DNA of 64,000 nt from contig SVCQ01000007.1 of assembly GCA_015058275.1 (NCBI GenBank), forward strand, positions 16,468 through 80,467. Direction: 5' to 3'. The notes beneath the pieces were generated by a model, which worked only from the letters and a program-made list of their open reading frames with translations, made no database searches and was not told the origin of the DNA. Made by a program: the position numbers and the translations under genes. Origin of the DNA: Clostridiales bacterium (lineage in GTDB: Bacteria > Bacillota > Clostridia > Peptostreptococcales > Anaerovoracaceae). Of the stretch, positions 27,067-35,507 are shown in pieces; within the stretch, counting starts at the first letter, position 1; every line of letters begins with the position of its first letter.

Positions 27067-29109
27067 ATGCTGTACGAAGAAGGCTTTACGCAGAATCGTG
27101 AGATATCGTGGCTCAGATACAATGAGCGCGTACTTGAAGAGGCACTGGACAAAACAGTGCCTCTTTTGGAACGCCTGCGTTTTATAAGCATCTTCACATC
27201 TAATCTTGAGGACTTCTTTAAGGTAAGAGTGGGCAGCCTGCTGGGCGAGGACGACGAGGGCAATGATGATATCGATGAGAGATCAGGCCTGACTGCGGCC
27301 GAACAGCTCAGACTAATACACAGCATGGTGCCGGGACTTCTGATGAAGAAGGACATGATATACGGAAGTGTCGAGGGTGAGCTCGGGAGGGCCGGGGTAG
27401 TGCGCCTCGAACCCGAGCACATGGAGGATGAAGACAGAGGACGCTGCTTTGATTTCTTTAGAGATGAGATCAAAGACCGGCTAAGGATAACTCTGCTGTC
27501 GGCAGACGACGAGCTTCCTGTGCTGGACGAGGAGCGCCCGTACATGATAGCGGCACTTGATGCAGAGCTCCAGGACAGATTCGGCATCATAGATATCCCT
27601 GAGGGCCTGCCTCAGATACTAGTGCTGAGCAGGGGCAAAAAACCGGGTACTTCGTTCAGATATGTGCTCACTGAGGACATCATAAAGATGTTTGCCGATC
27701 TGCTCTTCATACCGTTCATACCTCTCGAGGTATATACGATAGACATCGCCAGGAATGCCGAGGCGGCTGGCAGCACATCAAACTCCGCGGGAGCAATGCG
27801 CGAAGTGGTAAGGAAGAGGAAGACCGCTCCGGCGGACAAGCTCATTACTGACGGCAGGATGGGCGGAAGCCTCATGGCTTATCTGACAGACAGGCTCGGC
27901 ATAGACAGCAGGCAGGTGTTTACGACGACGAGGATAGACTTCTCGTATCTTGATGATCTCGAGTCATGCATCCCGCCGAGGCTCCTTGGTAAACTCAGAT
28001 ATCCGCCTCACACACCGCACAATCAGCTCAACGACCTTGACGGCGAGATATTCGATGTCATAAGGAGGAGGGACATACTCTCCGCCTATCCGTACGATTC
28101 CATGGATGTGATCCTGGGTATTCTGAGAGAGGCCGCGTTCAACCCGGCCGTCAGGGAGATAAGGATCACCATATACCGCCTGGCATCCACACCTAAGATC
28201 GCAGACTATCTCATCTATGCCGCAAGGAGCGGCAAAAAGGTCAGGGTAGTGCTCGAGCTGAGGGCCCGCTTTGACGAGGAGAACAACCTCGCCTGGGCCG
28301 ACAAGCTCAGGGCTGCGGGCTGCAGGGTGTATTACGGGACAGAGAAGTACAAGGTGCATTCCAAGATGTGCCAGATCGTCCTCAGAGACAAAGGCGGCAG
28401 GGACAGGTACATAACCCAGATATCCACCGGCAACTATAACGAAAAGACAGCCGGGCTATATACCGATCTGTCGATCGCGACATACGATCAGAAGCTCGGC
28501 AAGGCCGCATCGCGGCTGTTCAAGGACATCTGCAGGGAACGGCTGGGAGAGCTCCCTCAGGAGGAGGCTGCGGACAGATACGCGCCTCTTCTCGCGTCTC
28601 CTGTCAGCATGAGAAGCGAGCTGATGAGACTCATCAGGAGAGAGGCGGGCAAGGGTGAGAGAGGCAGGATCTTTATCAAGGTCAACTCTCTCTCCGATGA
28701 GGAGATCATAGAGGCATTGATGGAAGCTTCATGCAAAGGCTGCCGGATCCGCCTGATAGTACGCGGTATATGCTGCATACTTCCGGGAGTAAAGGACTGC
28801 ACGGAGAATATCTGCACAGTCAATCTTGTCGGCAGATATCTCGAGCATTCCAGAGTGTATATCTTTGGCGAAGACTTTGACGAGGTCATGTATATATCCT
28901 CTGCGGACATCATGAACAGGAACCTCGACAGGAGGGTAGAGATAGCGCTTCCTGTCAGAGACGCAGGCATACAAAAGCGTATACGCCGGATAATGCAGCT
29001 TACGTACTGCGATACCGTAAAGGGCAGGGTGATGCTGCCCGACGGGTCGTACGCTGTAAAGAAGGGAGCAGAGCCTCTGGACAGCCAGAAGATACTCTCC
29101 GTAAGATAA
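27067..29109 (+). CDS. ppk1: Polyphosphate kinase 1
   Basis: Makes inorganic polyphosphate from ATP, reversibly, at the membrane face. 680 residues, normal. Seen: NREISWLRYNERVLEEA and SNLEDFFKVRVGSL in the N-terminal domain, FEHKG-like head replaced by a divergent stretch, YPYDSMDVILGIL, then the phosphorylated histidine in VHSKMC (His431), STGNYNEKTAGLYTDLS, and a second conserved histidine in LEHSRVYIFGED (His594). No Shine-Dalgarno is obvious 8 bases after the pnp stop, so translation may be coupled. A terminator follows at 29124-29158. No exopolyphosphatase (ppx) neighbour. Confidence 0.95.
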   Translation: MLYEEGFTQNREISWLRYNERVLEEALDKTVPLLERLRFISIFTSNLEDFFKVRVGSLLGEDDEGNDDIDERSGLTAAEQLRLIHSMVPGLLMKKDMIYGSVEGELGRAGVVRLEPEHMEDEDRGRCFDFFRDEIKDRLRITLLSADDELPVLDEERPYMIAALDAELQDRFGIIDIPEGLPQILVLSRGKKPGTSFRYVLTEDIIKMFADLLFIPFIPLEVYTIDIARNAEAAGSTSNSAGAMREVVRKRKTAPADKLITDGRMGGSLMAYLTDRLGIDSRQVFTTTRIDFSYLDDLESCIPPRLLGKLRYPPHTPHNQLNDLDGEIFDVIRRRDILSAYPYDSMDVILGILREAAFNPAVREIRITIYRLASTPKIADYLIYAARSGKKVRVVLELRARFDEENNLAWADKLRAAGCRVYYGTEKYKVHSKMCQIVLRDKGGRDRYITQISTGNYNEKTAGLYTDLSIATYDQKLGKAASRLFKDICRERLGELPQEEAADRYAPLLASPVSMRSELMRLIRREAGKGERGRIFIKVNSLSDEEIIEALMEASCKGCRIRLIVRGICCILPGVKDCTENICTVNLVGRYLEHSRVYIFGEDFDEVMYISSADIMNRNLDRRVEIALPVRDAGIQKRIRRIMQLTYCDTVKGRVMLPDGSYAVKKGAEPLDSQKILSVR

Positions 29110-29123
29110 GACAAATCTGTAGA

Positions 29124-29158
29124 AACAGCCCCGCATCGGTATATGATGCGAGGCTGTT
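29124..29158 (+). terminator. Terminator-like hairpin after ppk1
   Basis: Two stacked stems: AACAGCC with GGCTGTT outside and CGCATC with GATGCG inside, separated by single unpaired bases, loop GGTATAT. The tail is ATAAATT, short of a good T run; read on the minus strand it could equally end the convergent gene at 29178-29414. Confidence 0.6.
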
Positions 29159-29177
29159 ATAAATTGGTCTGTTTAAC

Positions 29178-29414
29178 TCAGTGTATGTTCCTCTTGCGCT
29201 TCTGGACTTCGGCGTCCTCGGGGAAGTATATGGTATGACTGCCTTCCGGACCATTGTCATCAGGATCATCCGGATCCCTTCTCTTAGGAGGGAACGCATG
29301 AGAATAACGCTCCCTTACAGGGCGCGTATCCTCCTCACCGCTCCTGCCGTACTGCACGAGGGCGAGTATCACTATCCCAACTATCGTTATAAGTCCGAGT
29401 ATGATAAGCGGCAT
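29178..29414 (-). CDS. Small single-pass membrane protein of unknown function (78 aa)
   Basis: Minus-strand gene convergent with ppk1. The start at 29414 was chosen because GGGAG lies 7 bases upstream; a longer frame exists but lacks a ribosome site. One transmembrane helix (residues ~2-20, rich in I, L, V, G) is followed by a charged cytoplasmic or external tail with several Asp-Pro and Glu pairs and a YFPEDAEVQKRKRN end. The positively charged end and single helix suggest N-out or a small anchor. I do not recognise a family. It has its own promoter at 29452-29480, divergent from the diguanylate cyclase. Confidence 0.6.
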   Translation of the reverse strand: MPLIILGLITIVGIVILALVQYGRSGEEDTRPVRERYSHAFPPKRRDPDDPDDNGPEGSHTIYFPEDAEVQKRKRNIH

Positions 29415-29451
29415 GATCTGACTCCCGATGATGTATCTTTGTTTTAACAAT

Positions 29452-29480
29452 ATTCTATAATCACAGCGCCCGCGGGTCAA
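29452..29480 (-). promoter_or_regulatory. Promoter of the small membrane protein
   Basis: On the minus strand TTGACC (29475-29480) and TAGAAT (29452-29457) are separated by 17 bases. The expected start near 29445 leaves a leader of about 30 bases with the GGGAG ribosome site. It is divergent from the promoter at 29501-29529; 20 bases separate the two -35 boxes. Confidence 0.65.
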
Positions 29481-29500
29481 TATGCGGAAGCTGTACTCGG

Positions 29501-29529
29501 TTGACGCTGGCGGTATCCGAAACTATAAT
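29501..29529 (+). promoter_or_regulatory. Strong promoter immediately before the diguanylate cyclase
   Basis: TTGACG (29501-29506) and TATAAT (29524-29529) with a 17-base spacer. The -10 box ends 2 bases before the ATG at 29532 and 8 bases before the ATG at 29538, so the expected start site falls on or within a few bases of 29535-29538. There is no room for a Shine-Dalgarno sequence in such a transcript. Confidence 0.65.
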
Positions 29530-29531
29530 TT

Positions 29532-31076
29532 ATGCAGATGAGTAAAACGACAAAAGCTTTAAGGATAACAGTAGTGATCACATGGCTTGCAGCCCTCGCA
29601 GGCTCGCTTATTAACAGCGAGCCGCTTTATCATGGCTCGGCTGTACTGACGGCCTTTGCCGCGGCTGCTCTCATCCGCTCGGCCAGGGATACTCAGGGCC
29701 ATTATGTCAATATAGCCCAGGCCTACATGCTCGGCTCGATAGTATGGGGCATAGAGGAGATCTTGAGGTTCACGGCTGCGCTCCTCGGCGGAGCTTCCGA
29801 GCTCTATCTTGCGATCGCACACAATATCTCATACATCCCGCTCGTGTTCTTATCGGGCGGACTCATACTCATGGTGCAGAGCGAATACAACAAACTTCAC
29901 TTCGAAAAGATGACCCTCCATACATTCGCCGTCGCATTTTTTATGTTCATGGTCATGCAGAAGCTCGTGCTCGTGCACCATGCCGGCATGAAAACATCCG
30001 GATTCAGGATGTTCTGCGCGATGCTGTACTTCTTTGTGGCGGTATTCACCATAGTTTTCATCATCGCCATACTGATACAGACAAGGTTCAGGGGCCATAC
30101 CTTCGGGACCAATCTGTCCGCTGCGGCACTCACTCTGTTCTGCATGCTCGAGCTCGACAGGCTTTACTCTGTGCTTTCAACAGGATCCGAGAGATGGATG
30201 GACCTCTTTGCACTTGAGCTTCTCGGACTTGTCATATATTCGTGGGCACAGAGCGATCCGCGTCTTGATGAAAGGGAGATAGAGCCGGACGAGATCAGTC
30301 CTGACGAAAAGGTCAAAAGCATTTACGTATGGGGCAATTCGGCGGGATTCCTCGTGCTTGGATCCATACTGTATGCGGTGCATTTCTTCGATACAAGAGA
30401 CATGTATCTGCTTGTTATCGCCGCGCTTGCATACGCGACCATATTCAAATCGATTCAGGCCAACGTATATAACACCCAGCGCCTCGAACAGCAGAAGAGA
30501 GAGAACCAGCGCCTCGAGGAGATGGTAGAGGAGAAGACCAAAGAACTCCGCGAAGCCAACGAAGAGCTCAGGACGATATCCGAGACTGACGCTCTTACAG
30601 GTCTTTACAACAGACGCTATGGCAGAGAGCTTGTACAGTCGCTTGCCGATGCTGAGGACCGCAGGCCGTTCGCCGTGATGCTGATGGACCTCAATCACTT
30701 CAAGCAGGTCAATGACAACTTCGGTCATGAGACCGGAGACATCGTGCTCATGGAAGTCGGGAGGAAGCTCGGAAGTCTCGCGGACAAGGGCTGCACTGCG
30801 GTGCGTCTTGGAGGCGATGAGTTCATTGTCGTCATACCGGAGAGGGACGGCGAGCCTGTCAGAGAGACAGCAAAGGGCATAGCAGAGGAGATCTGCAATA
30901 TGATGGATCAGCCTGTAGAGACTGATGACGGGGAGATGTTCGTGCCGGCATGTATCGGCATAGGGCTGTTCCCGGACGATGCGGAGGATGCGGATCTTTT
31001 ATACCAGAGGACGGATGAGGCTATGTATGACATCAAACATAAGTCCCCGTCAAGCGCATATAAATTCATAGATTGA
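29532..31076 (+). CDS. Membrane diguanylate cyclase (7TM sensor + GGDEF)
   Basis: Makes cyclic di-GMP from two GTP, a second messenger for motility and surface traits. 514 residues from ATG 29532 or 512 from ATG 29538. The first ~240 residues hold about seven to eight hydrophobic helices resembling the histidine-kinase N-terminal 7TM sensor; another hydrophobic pair lies near 265-300, then a coiled coil (QRLEQQKRENQRLEEMVEEKTKELREANEEL region, ~310-350) leads to the GGDEF domain. The active site is intact: LMDLNHFKQVND and GGDEF at 427-431. No RxxD inhibitory site is visible: the expected Arg position before GGDEF is Ser. Signal unknown. Terminator follows at 31108-31144. Confidence 0.9.
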   Translation: MQMSKTTKALRITVVITWLAALAGSLINSEPLYHGSAVLTAFAAAALIRSARDTQGHYVNIAQAYMLGSIVWGIEEILRFTAALLGGASELYLAIAHNISYIPLVFLSGGLILMVQSEYNKLHFEKMTLHTFAVAFFMFMVMQKLVLVHHAGMKTSGFRMFCAMLYFFVAVFTIVFIIAILIQTRFRGHTFGTNLSAAALTLFCMLELDRLYSVLSTGSERWMDLFALELLGLVIYSWAQSDPRLDEREIEPDEISPDEKVKSIYVWGNSAGFLVLGSILYAVHFFDTRDMYLLVIAALAYATIFKSIQANVYNTQRLEQQKRENQRLEEMVEEKTKELREANEELRTISETDALTGLYNRRYGRELVQSLADAEDRRPFAVMLMDLNHFKQVNDNFGHETGDIVLMEVGRKLGSLADKGCTAVRLGGDEFIVVIPERDGEPVRETAKGIAEEICNMMDQPVETDDGEMFVPACIGIGLFPDDAEDADLLYQRTDEAMYDIKHKSPSSAYKFID

Positions 31077-31107
31077 GGCCGGGCCAAAAACCGGTAGATA
31101 TTGCTTG

Positions 31108-31144
31108 GAAAATAAGCCAAAACAGGCTTATTTTCTTTGCTTTT
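31108..31144 (+). terminator. Intrinsic terminator after the GGDEF gene
   Basis: Perfect 11-pair stem GAAAATAAGCC / GGCTTATTTTC around AAAACA, followed by TTTGCTTTT. It separates the diguanylate cyclase from the ileS leader. Confidence 0.85.
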
Positions 31145-31207
31145 ACGGTTTCAATCAAAGCCGGTGATGTGGTAAAATGCATTAGTTATGAAATGATGGT
31201 TTATTAT

Positions 31208-31262
31208 GTCGATTTATGCGCGCCGGCGAGCGTGATCACGCGGCCTGCGGGCACAGATCGAC
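31208..31262 (+). promoter_or_regulatory. Structured leader upstream of ileS
   Basis: GTCGAT (31208-31213) pairs with ATCGAC (31257-31262); inside, TGC-CGC segments pair with GCG-GCA (one mismatch), GGC with GCC, and the apex is the perfect palindrome GCGTGATCACGC (31230-31241). Just before the ileS start the sequence TTGATCACATG repeats GATCAC, which could pair with the palindrome and hide the start region. A candidate -10 TAAAAT lies at 31173-31178 with a poor -35. The T-box consensus is absent, so this is not a standard T-box leader. Confidence 0.45.
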
Positions 31263-31306
31263 AAGTAAACAAAGTCTAAATCAAATAGCAGGAGAGTATT
31301 GATCAC

Positions 31307-34300
31307 ATGTTTCAGAATCTATCAGACAAGCCTGTAAACGAAACCCAGGCTGAGCAGGTAAAGCAGTGGAATGACATGGATATGCTGAATCTCTGCGTCA
31401 AGGCCAGAGAGGGAGCACCGTCGTTCGTCTTCTATGAAGGGCCGCCGACAGCAAACGGTAAGCCGGGCATCCACCACATGATGGCCAGGACCCTCAAGGA
31501 CTCGGTCAACAGATACAAGACCATGAAGGGCTTTCAGGTCAAACGCAAAGGAGGCTGGGATACCCACGGCCTGCCTGTAGAGATCGAGGTCGAGAAGCAG
31601 CTCGGCTTCAGCGGCAAGCAGAATATCGAGAAGTACGGCATCAAGGAGTTCAACGAGAAGTGCCGTGAGTCCGTATTCAAATACACACAGATGTGGACTG
31701 ACATGTCCGGCAAGATGGCATATCTCGCAGACATGGAGGATCCGTACATCACATACAAAAACGACTATATCGAGACCGGATGGTGGATCATCAAGAACGC
31801 CTTCGACAAGGGCCTCGTATACGAGGGATACAAGATCCTGCCTTACTGCCCGCGCTGCGGCACAGGTCTTGCTTCCCACGAGGTAGCTCAGGGCTACAAG
31901 GACATCAAGGTCAACACGCTCACATGCAAGTTCAGACGTACAGGCGTTGATCACGACAACGAGTACTTCCTTGCATGGACGACCACTCCTTGGACTCTTG
32001 CTTCCAACATCGCTCTTACAGTCGGACCTGACGTCGACTACGTCAAGTGCCTGATGAAGTCCGGAGACAATGAGGGCAATCTCCTCTGGGTCGCCGAGGC
32101 TCTCGCAGGCAAGGTGCTCGGAGATGACGAGTACGAGGTAGTCGAGAGATGCAAGGGCTCCGACATGGAGTACTGGACATACGAGCAGATCGAGCCGTTC
32201 TGCACACCTGAGAGCGGCAAGGCCGCATTCATCGTGACCTGCATGGACTACGTAAGCACTGAGGACGGTACAGGTATCGTCCACACTGCTCCTGCATTCG
32301 GTGAGGATGACTACAACTGCGGACGCAAGTACAATCTCGCAGTTCTCCAGCCTGTAGATGAGAGAGGCTGCTACACAGAGACTCCTTGGAAGGGCAGATT
32401 CGTCATGGAAGACGGCCTCGATGTAGACATCATCAAGTACCTCGCCAAGGACGACAAGATCTTTGCAAAGGCCAAGCTCGAGCACGCATATCCGCACTGC
32501 TGGAGATGCAATACACCGCTCGTATACTACGCCAACAAGTCATGGTACATCGAGATGACCAAGCTCAGAGACGAGCTTGTAGCCAATAACGAGACAGTCA
32601 ACTGGTATCCGCCATACGTCGGTGAGAAGAGATTCGGCAACTGGCTCGAAGAGGTCAAGGACTGGGCTATCTCGAGATCGAGATACTGGGGCACTCCTAT
32701 CCCTATCTGGAAGTGCGAGTGCGGACACCTTCACTGCGTTGGCTCAAGAGAGCAGCTCATAGGCGATGTCGATCAGGATATCGACATGTCGATCGAGCTC
32801 CACAGACCGTATGTTGACGATCTTACGATCAAGTGCCCTGAGTGCGGCAAGACAATGCACAGGATCCCTGAGGTCATGGACTGCTGGTTCGACTCGGGAG
32901 CCATGCCTTTCGCACAGTGGCATTACCCGTTCGAAAACAAAGACAGATTCGACGAGCTCTTCCCGGCAGACTTCATCTGCGAGGGTATCGACCAGACCAG
33001 AGGATGGTTCTACTCGCTCATGGCGATCTCGACCATCGTAAAGGGCTGCGCTCCTTACAGGAACGTACTCGTCAATGACCTCATCCTCGACAAGAACGGC
33101 AAAAAGATGTCCAAGCACGTCGGCAATACCGTCAATCCGTTCGAGATGATGGACAAATACGGTGCTGACGCTGTCAGGTGGTATCTCGTTTACGGATCGC
33201 CTGCATGGACACCGACAAAGTTCGATGAGGACGGCATCAAGGAAGTCATCAGCAAGGTCTTCAGCACCCTGAGGAACACATATAACTTCTTCTGCCTCTA
33301 TGCCAATATCGACAAGGTGGAGATTTCGATGCTCGATGTCCCTTATGAGGACAGGACAGAGCTCGACAAGTGGATCATCTCCAAGTACAACAAGCTGATC
33401 AGGACTACCACAGAGTCCATGGACGAGTACGATCACATGAGGACCGTAAGAGCCATCGGCGAATTCATCGACGAGGATCTGTCCAACTGGTACATCAGAA
33501 GAGCCAGGAGGAGATTCTTCGCTGAGGGTGCAGGAGAGGACATGAGCCTCGACAAGAGAGCCGCATATGCGACTACATACGAGGTGCTCGTCGGTCTTTC
33601 CAAGATGATGGCGCCTGTAGCACCGTTCATCTCCGATGAGATCTACACAAAGCTCACAGGAGAGCAGACAGTACACACAGCTTACTATCCTGAGGCTGAC
33701 GAGACTAAGATCGACGCTGCCGCTGAGGAGAGGATGGACCTTGTAAGGACACTTGTTAACCTCGGCAGGAGCACAAGAGAGCAGGAGAAGCTCAAAGTCA
33801 GACAGCCGCTGTCAAAGGTCATCGTAGACGGACGCTACAAGGACGTTATCGGCGATCTGACAGAGCTGATCAAAGAGGAGCTCAACGTACACGAAGTACA
33901 GTTTGAGGACGACCTCGACAAGTACATGAACTTCCAGATCAAGCCTAACTTCAGAGCTGCCGGTCCTGTATTCGGCAAGAACGTCAAGGAATTCGGCGCA
34001 ATGCTCGCCAAGGCTGATGCCAAGGAGATGATCTCAAAACTCTCCGGCGGTCCTGTCAGCATGGAAATCGGCGGAGAGACATATGAGGTAGGCGAGGACC
34101 TCCTCGATGTAAGGATCTCTTCCAAGGAAGGCTTCGTCGTCGGCATGGACAATAACGTATTCACCATACTCGATACGACTCTCACCAGGGAACTCATCGA
34201 TCAGGGTTACGTCAGAGAGGTCATCTCCAAGATCCAGCAGCTGCGTAAGCAGGCTGACTTCGAGATGATGGACGAGATCAGGATCAGCCTCGCAGCCGAC

Positions 34301-34441
34301 GATGAGATCAGGGCAGCCGTTGAGGGCGCCAGGGACTTCATCATGGATGAGACCATCGCAAAGAGCATCGATTATGCAGACGGACTTCCGGAGTTCGATA
34401 TCAACGGACACAAGACCGGCATAGCCGTAGAACGCATCTGA
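31307..34441 (+). CDS. ileS: Isoleucyl-tRNA synthetase (type 2, GIHH signature)
   Basis: Charges tRNA-Ile; class I synthetase with an editing domain. 1044 residues, the long IleRS2 form. The HIGH motif is changed: PPTANGKPGIHH, with GIHH at residues 54-57. KMSK is at 600-603 (KKMSKHVGN). Editing (CP1) domain has TTTPWTLASN. Zinc ligands: CPRCG near residue ~183 and later CECGHLHC and CPECGK. The C-terminal anticodon-binding region is present to the end. Type 2 enzymes are generally less sensitive to mupirocin. GGAGAG lies 10 bases upstream of the ATG. The gene has its own leader and is followed 4 bases later by rlmN. Confidence 0.97.
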   Translation: MFQNLSDKPVNETQAEQVKQWNDMDMLNLCVKAREGAPSFVFYEGPPTANGKPGIHHMMARTLKDSVNRYKTMKGFQVKRKGGWDTHGLPVEIEVEKQLGFSGKQNIEKYGIKEFNEKCRESVFKYTQMWTDMSGKMAYLADMEDPYITYKNDYIETGWWIIKNAFDKGLVYEGYKILPYCPRCGTGLASHEVAQGYKDIKVNTLTCKFRRTGVDHDNEYFLAWTTTPWTLASNIALTVGPDVDYVKCLMKSGDNEGNLLWVAEALAGKVLGDDEYEVVERCKGSDMEYWTYEQIEPFCTPESGKAAFIVTCMDYVSTEDGTGIVHTAPAFGEDDYNCGRKYNLAVLQPVDERGCYTETPWKGRFVMEDGLDVDIIKYLAKDDKIFAKAKLEHAYPHCWRCNTPLVYYANKSWYIEMTKLRDELVANNETVNWYPPYVGEKRFGNWLEEVKDWAISRSRYWGTPIPIWKCECGHLHCVGSREQLIGDVDQDIDMSIELHRPYVDDLTIKCPECGKTMHRIPEVMDCWFDSGAMPFAQWHYPFENKDRFDELFPADFICEGIDQTRGWFYSLMAISTIVKGCAPYRNVLVNDLILDKNGKKMSKHVGNTVNPFEMMDKYGADAVRWYLVYGSPAWTPTKFDEDGIKEVISKVFSTLRNTYNFFCLYANIDKVEISMLDVPYEDRTELDKWIISKYNKLIRTTTESMDEYDHMRTVRAIGEFIDEDLSNWYIRRARRRFFAEGAGEDMSLDKRAAYATTYEVLVGLSKMMAPVAPFISDEIYTKLTGEQTVHTAYYPEADETKIDAAAEERMDLVRTLVNLGRSTREQEKLKVRQPLSKVIVDGRYKDVIGDLTELIKEELNVHEVQFEDDLDKYMNFQIKPNFRAAGPVFGKNVKEFGAMLAKADAKEMISKLSGGPVSMEIGGETYEVGEDLLDVRISSKEGFVVGMDNNVFTILDTTLTRELIDQGYVREVISKIQQLRKQADFEMMDEIRISLAADDEIRAAVEGARDFIMDETIAKSIDYADGLPEFDINGHKTGIAVERI

Positions 34442-34445
34442 TAAA

Positions 34446-35507
34446 TTGGACAACACAACAACTAAAATCAACATACTCGAGTTCCTCCCTGACGAGCTTG
34501 GCTCTGTCATGGAGGAACTCGGAGAGAAGAAGTTCAGAGCGACGCAGGTGTTCGGATGGCTCTCAAAGGGCATAAGTTCGTTCGACGAGATGAACAATGT
34601 CCCGAAGAGCCTGAGAGACAAGCTGGACAATGCTTACTATATCGGGCAGCCTGAGGCCGCAGCCGTACAGCGTTCAACGGACGGCACGGTCAAATGCCTC
34701 TTCCGCTTCAGAGACGGAGCGGAGATAGAGTCGGTATTCATGAAGTACTCTTACGGCAATTCCATCTGCATATCATCGCAGGTCGGATGCCGCATGGGAT
34801 GCAGCTTTTGCGCATCGACCATGGACGGGCTCGAGAGAGGTCTCAGCGGAGGCGAGATGCTCGGACAGGTGCTCGCGATGAGGGCTCTTACCGGAGAGGA
34901 CATCGGCCACGTCGTCGTGATGGGCATGGGCGAGCCCTTCGATAATTACGAGGGACTGCTCAAATTCATAAAGCTCATCAATGACCGCAAGGGCTATGAC
35001 CTGGGACTTCGCAATATAACAGTGTCGACCTGCGGCATACTGCCGGGTATCAGACAATTTGCGGAGGACGCGCCTCAGGTCAACCTGGCTGTGTCGCTTC
35101 ATGCGCCAAACCAGACCTTGAGAGAGCGCACCATGCCGGTCGCAAAGAAGTACGGATACGACGAACTCATGCAGACCTGCAGGGAGTACACTGAGACAAC
35201 TGGCAGGCGCATCACATTCGAGTATGCCCTCATAGACGGCGTCAACGACAGCGCGGAGTGCGCCGAAGAGCTCGCTTCAAGGCTCAAGGGCTGGCTGACT
35301 CATGTCAATCTCATACCGCTCAACGAAGTAAGCGGCAGGGACTATAAGACAGCTGCCGGAGCCAACATAAAGCGCTTCAGGGATGTGCTTGAGAGGCATG
35401 GGGTCGCCGTAACGGTCAGACGCACGCTCGGAAGCGACATAGACGCTGCCTGCGGACAGCTTCGCAGGAACAGACAGGATAATCAAGGAACGGAGATCAA
35501 CAAATGA
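34446..35507 (+). CDS. rlmN: Dual-specificity 23S rRNA/tRNA m2A methyltransferase RlmN
   Basis: Radical-SAM enzyme methylating C2 of A2503 in 23S rRNA and A37 of some tRNAs. 353 residues. Radical-SAM cysteines C115-x3-C119-x2-C122 (CRMGCSFC), preceded by VFMKYSYGNSICISSQVG; MGMGEPFDNY after the cluster; the catalytic loop cysteines lie near the C-terminus (AACGQL) and around ~113. Start is TTG at 34446 with no clear Shine-Dalgarno; it gives the usual N-terminal helical domain (LPDELGSVMEELGEKKFRA). Overlaps plsX by four bases. Confidence 0.94.
   Translation: MDNTTTKINILEFLPDELGSVMEELGEKKFRATQVFGWLSKGISSFDEMNNVPKSLRDKLDNAYYIGQPEAAAVQRSTDGTVKCLFRFRDGAEIESVFMKYSYGNSICISSQVGCRMGCSFCASTMDGLERGLSGGEMLGQVLAMRALTGEDIGHVVVMGMGEPFDNYEGLLKFIKLINDRKGYDLGLRNITVSTCGILPGIRQFAEDAPQVNLAVSLHAPNQTLRERTMPVAKKYGYDELMQTCREYTETTGRRITFEYALIDGVNDSAECAEELASRLKGWLTHVNLIPLNEVSGRDYKTAAGANIKRFRDVLERHGVAVTVRRTLGSDIDAACGQLRRNRQDNQGTEINK

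Noticed and set aside
29181..29447. 88-codon + strand frame opposite the small membrane protein
   Set aside because: The minus-strand frame has a promoter, ribosome site and a convincing transmembrane helix; the + frame has none.
31145..31306. T-box leader before ileS
   Set aside because: The conserved T-box sequence and a downstream terminator are missing, although the leader is structured.
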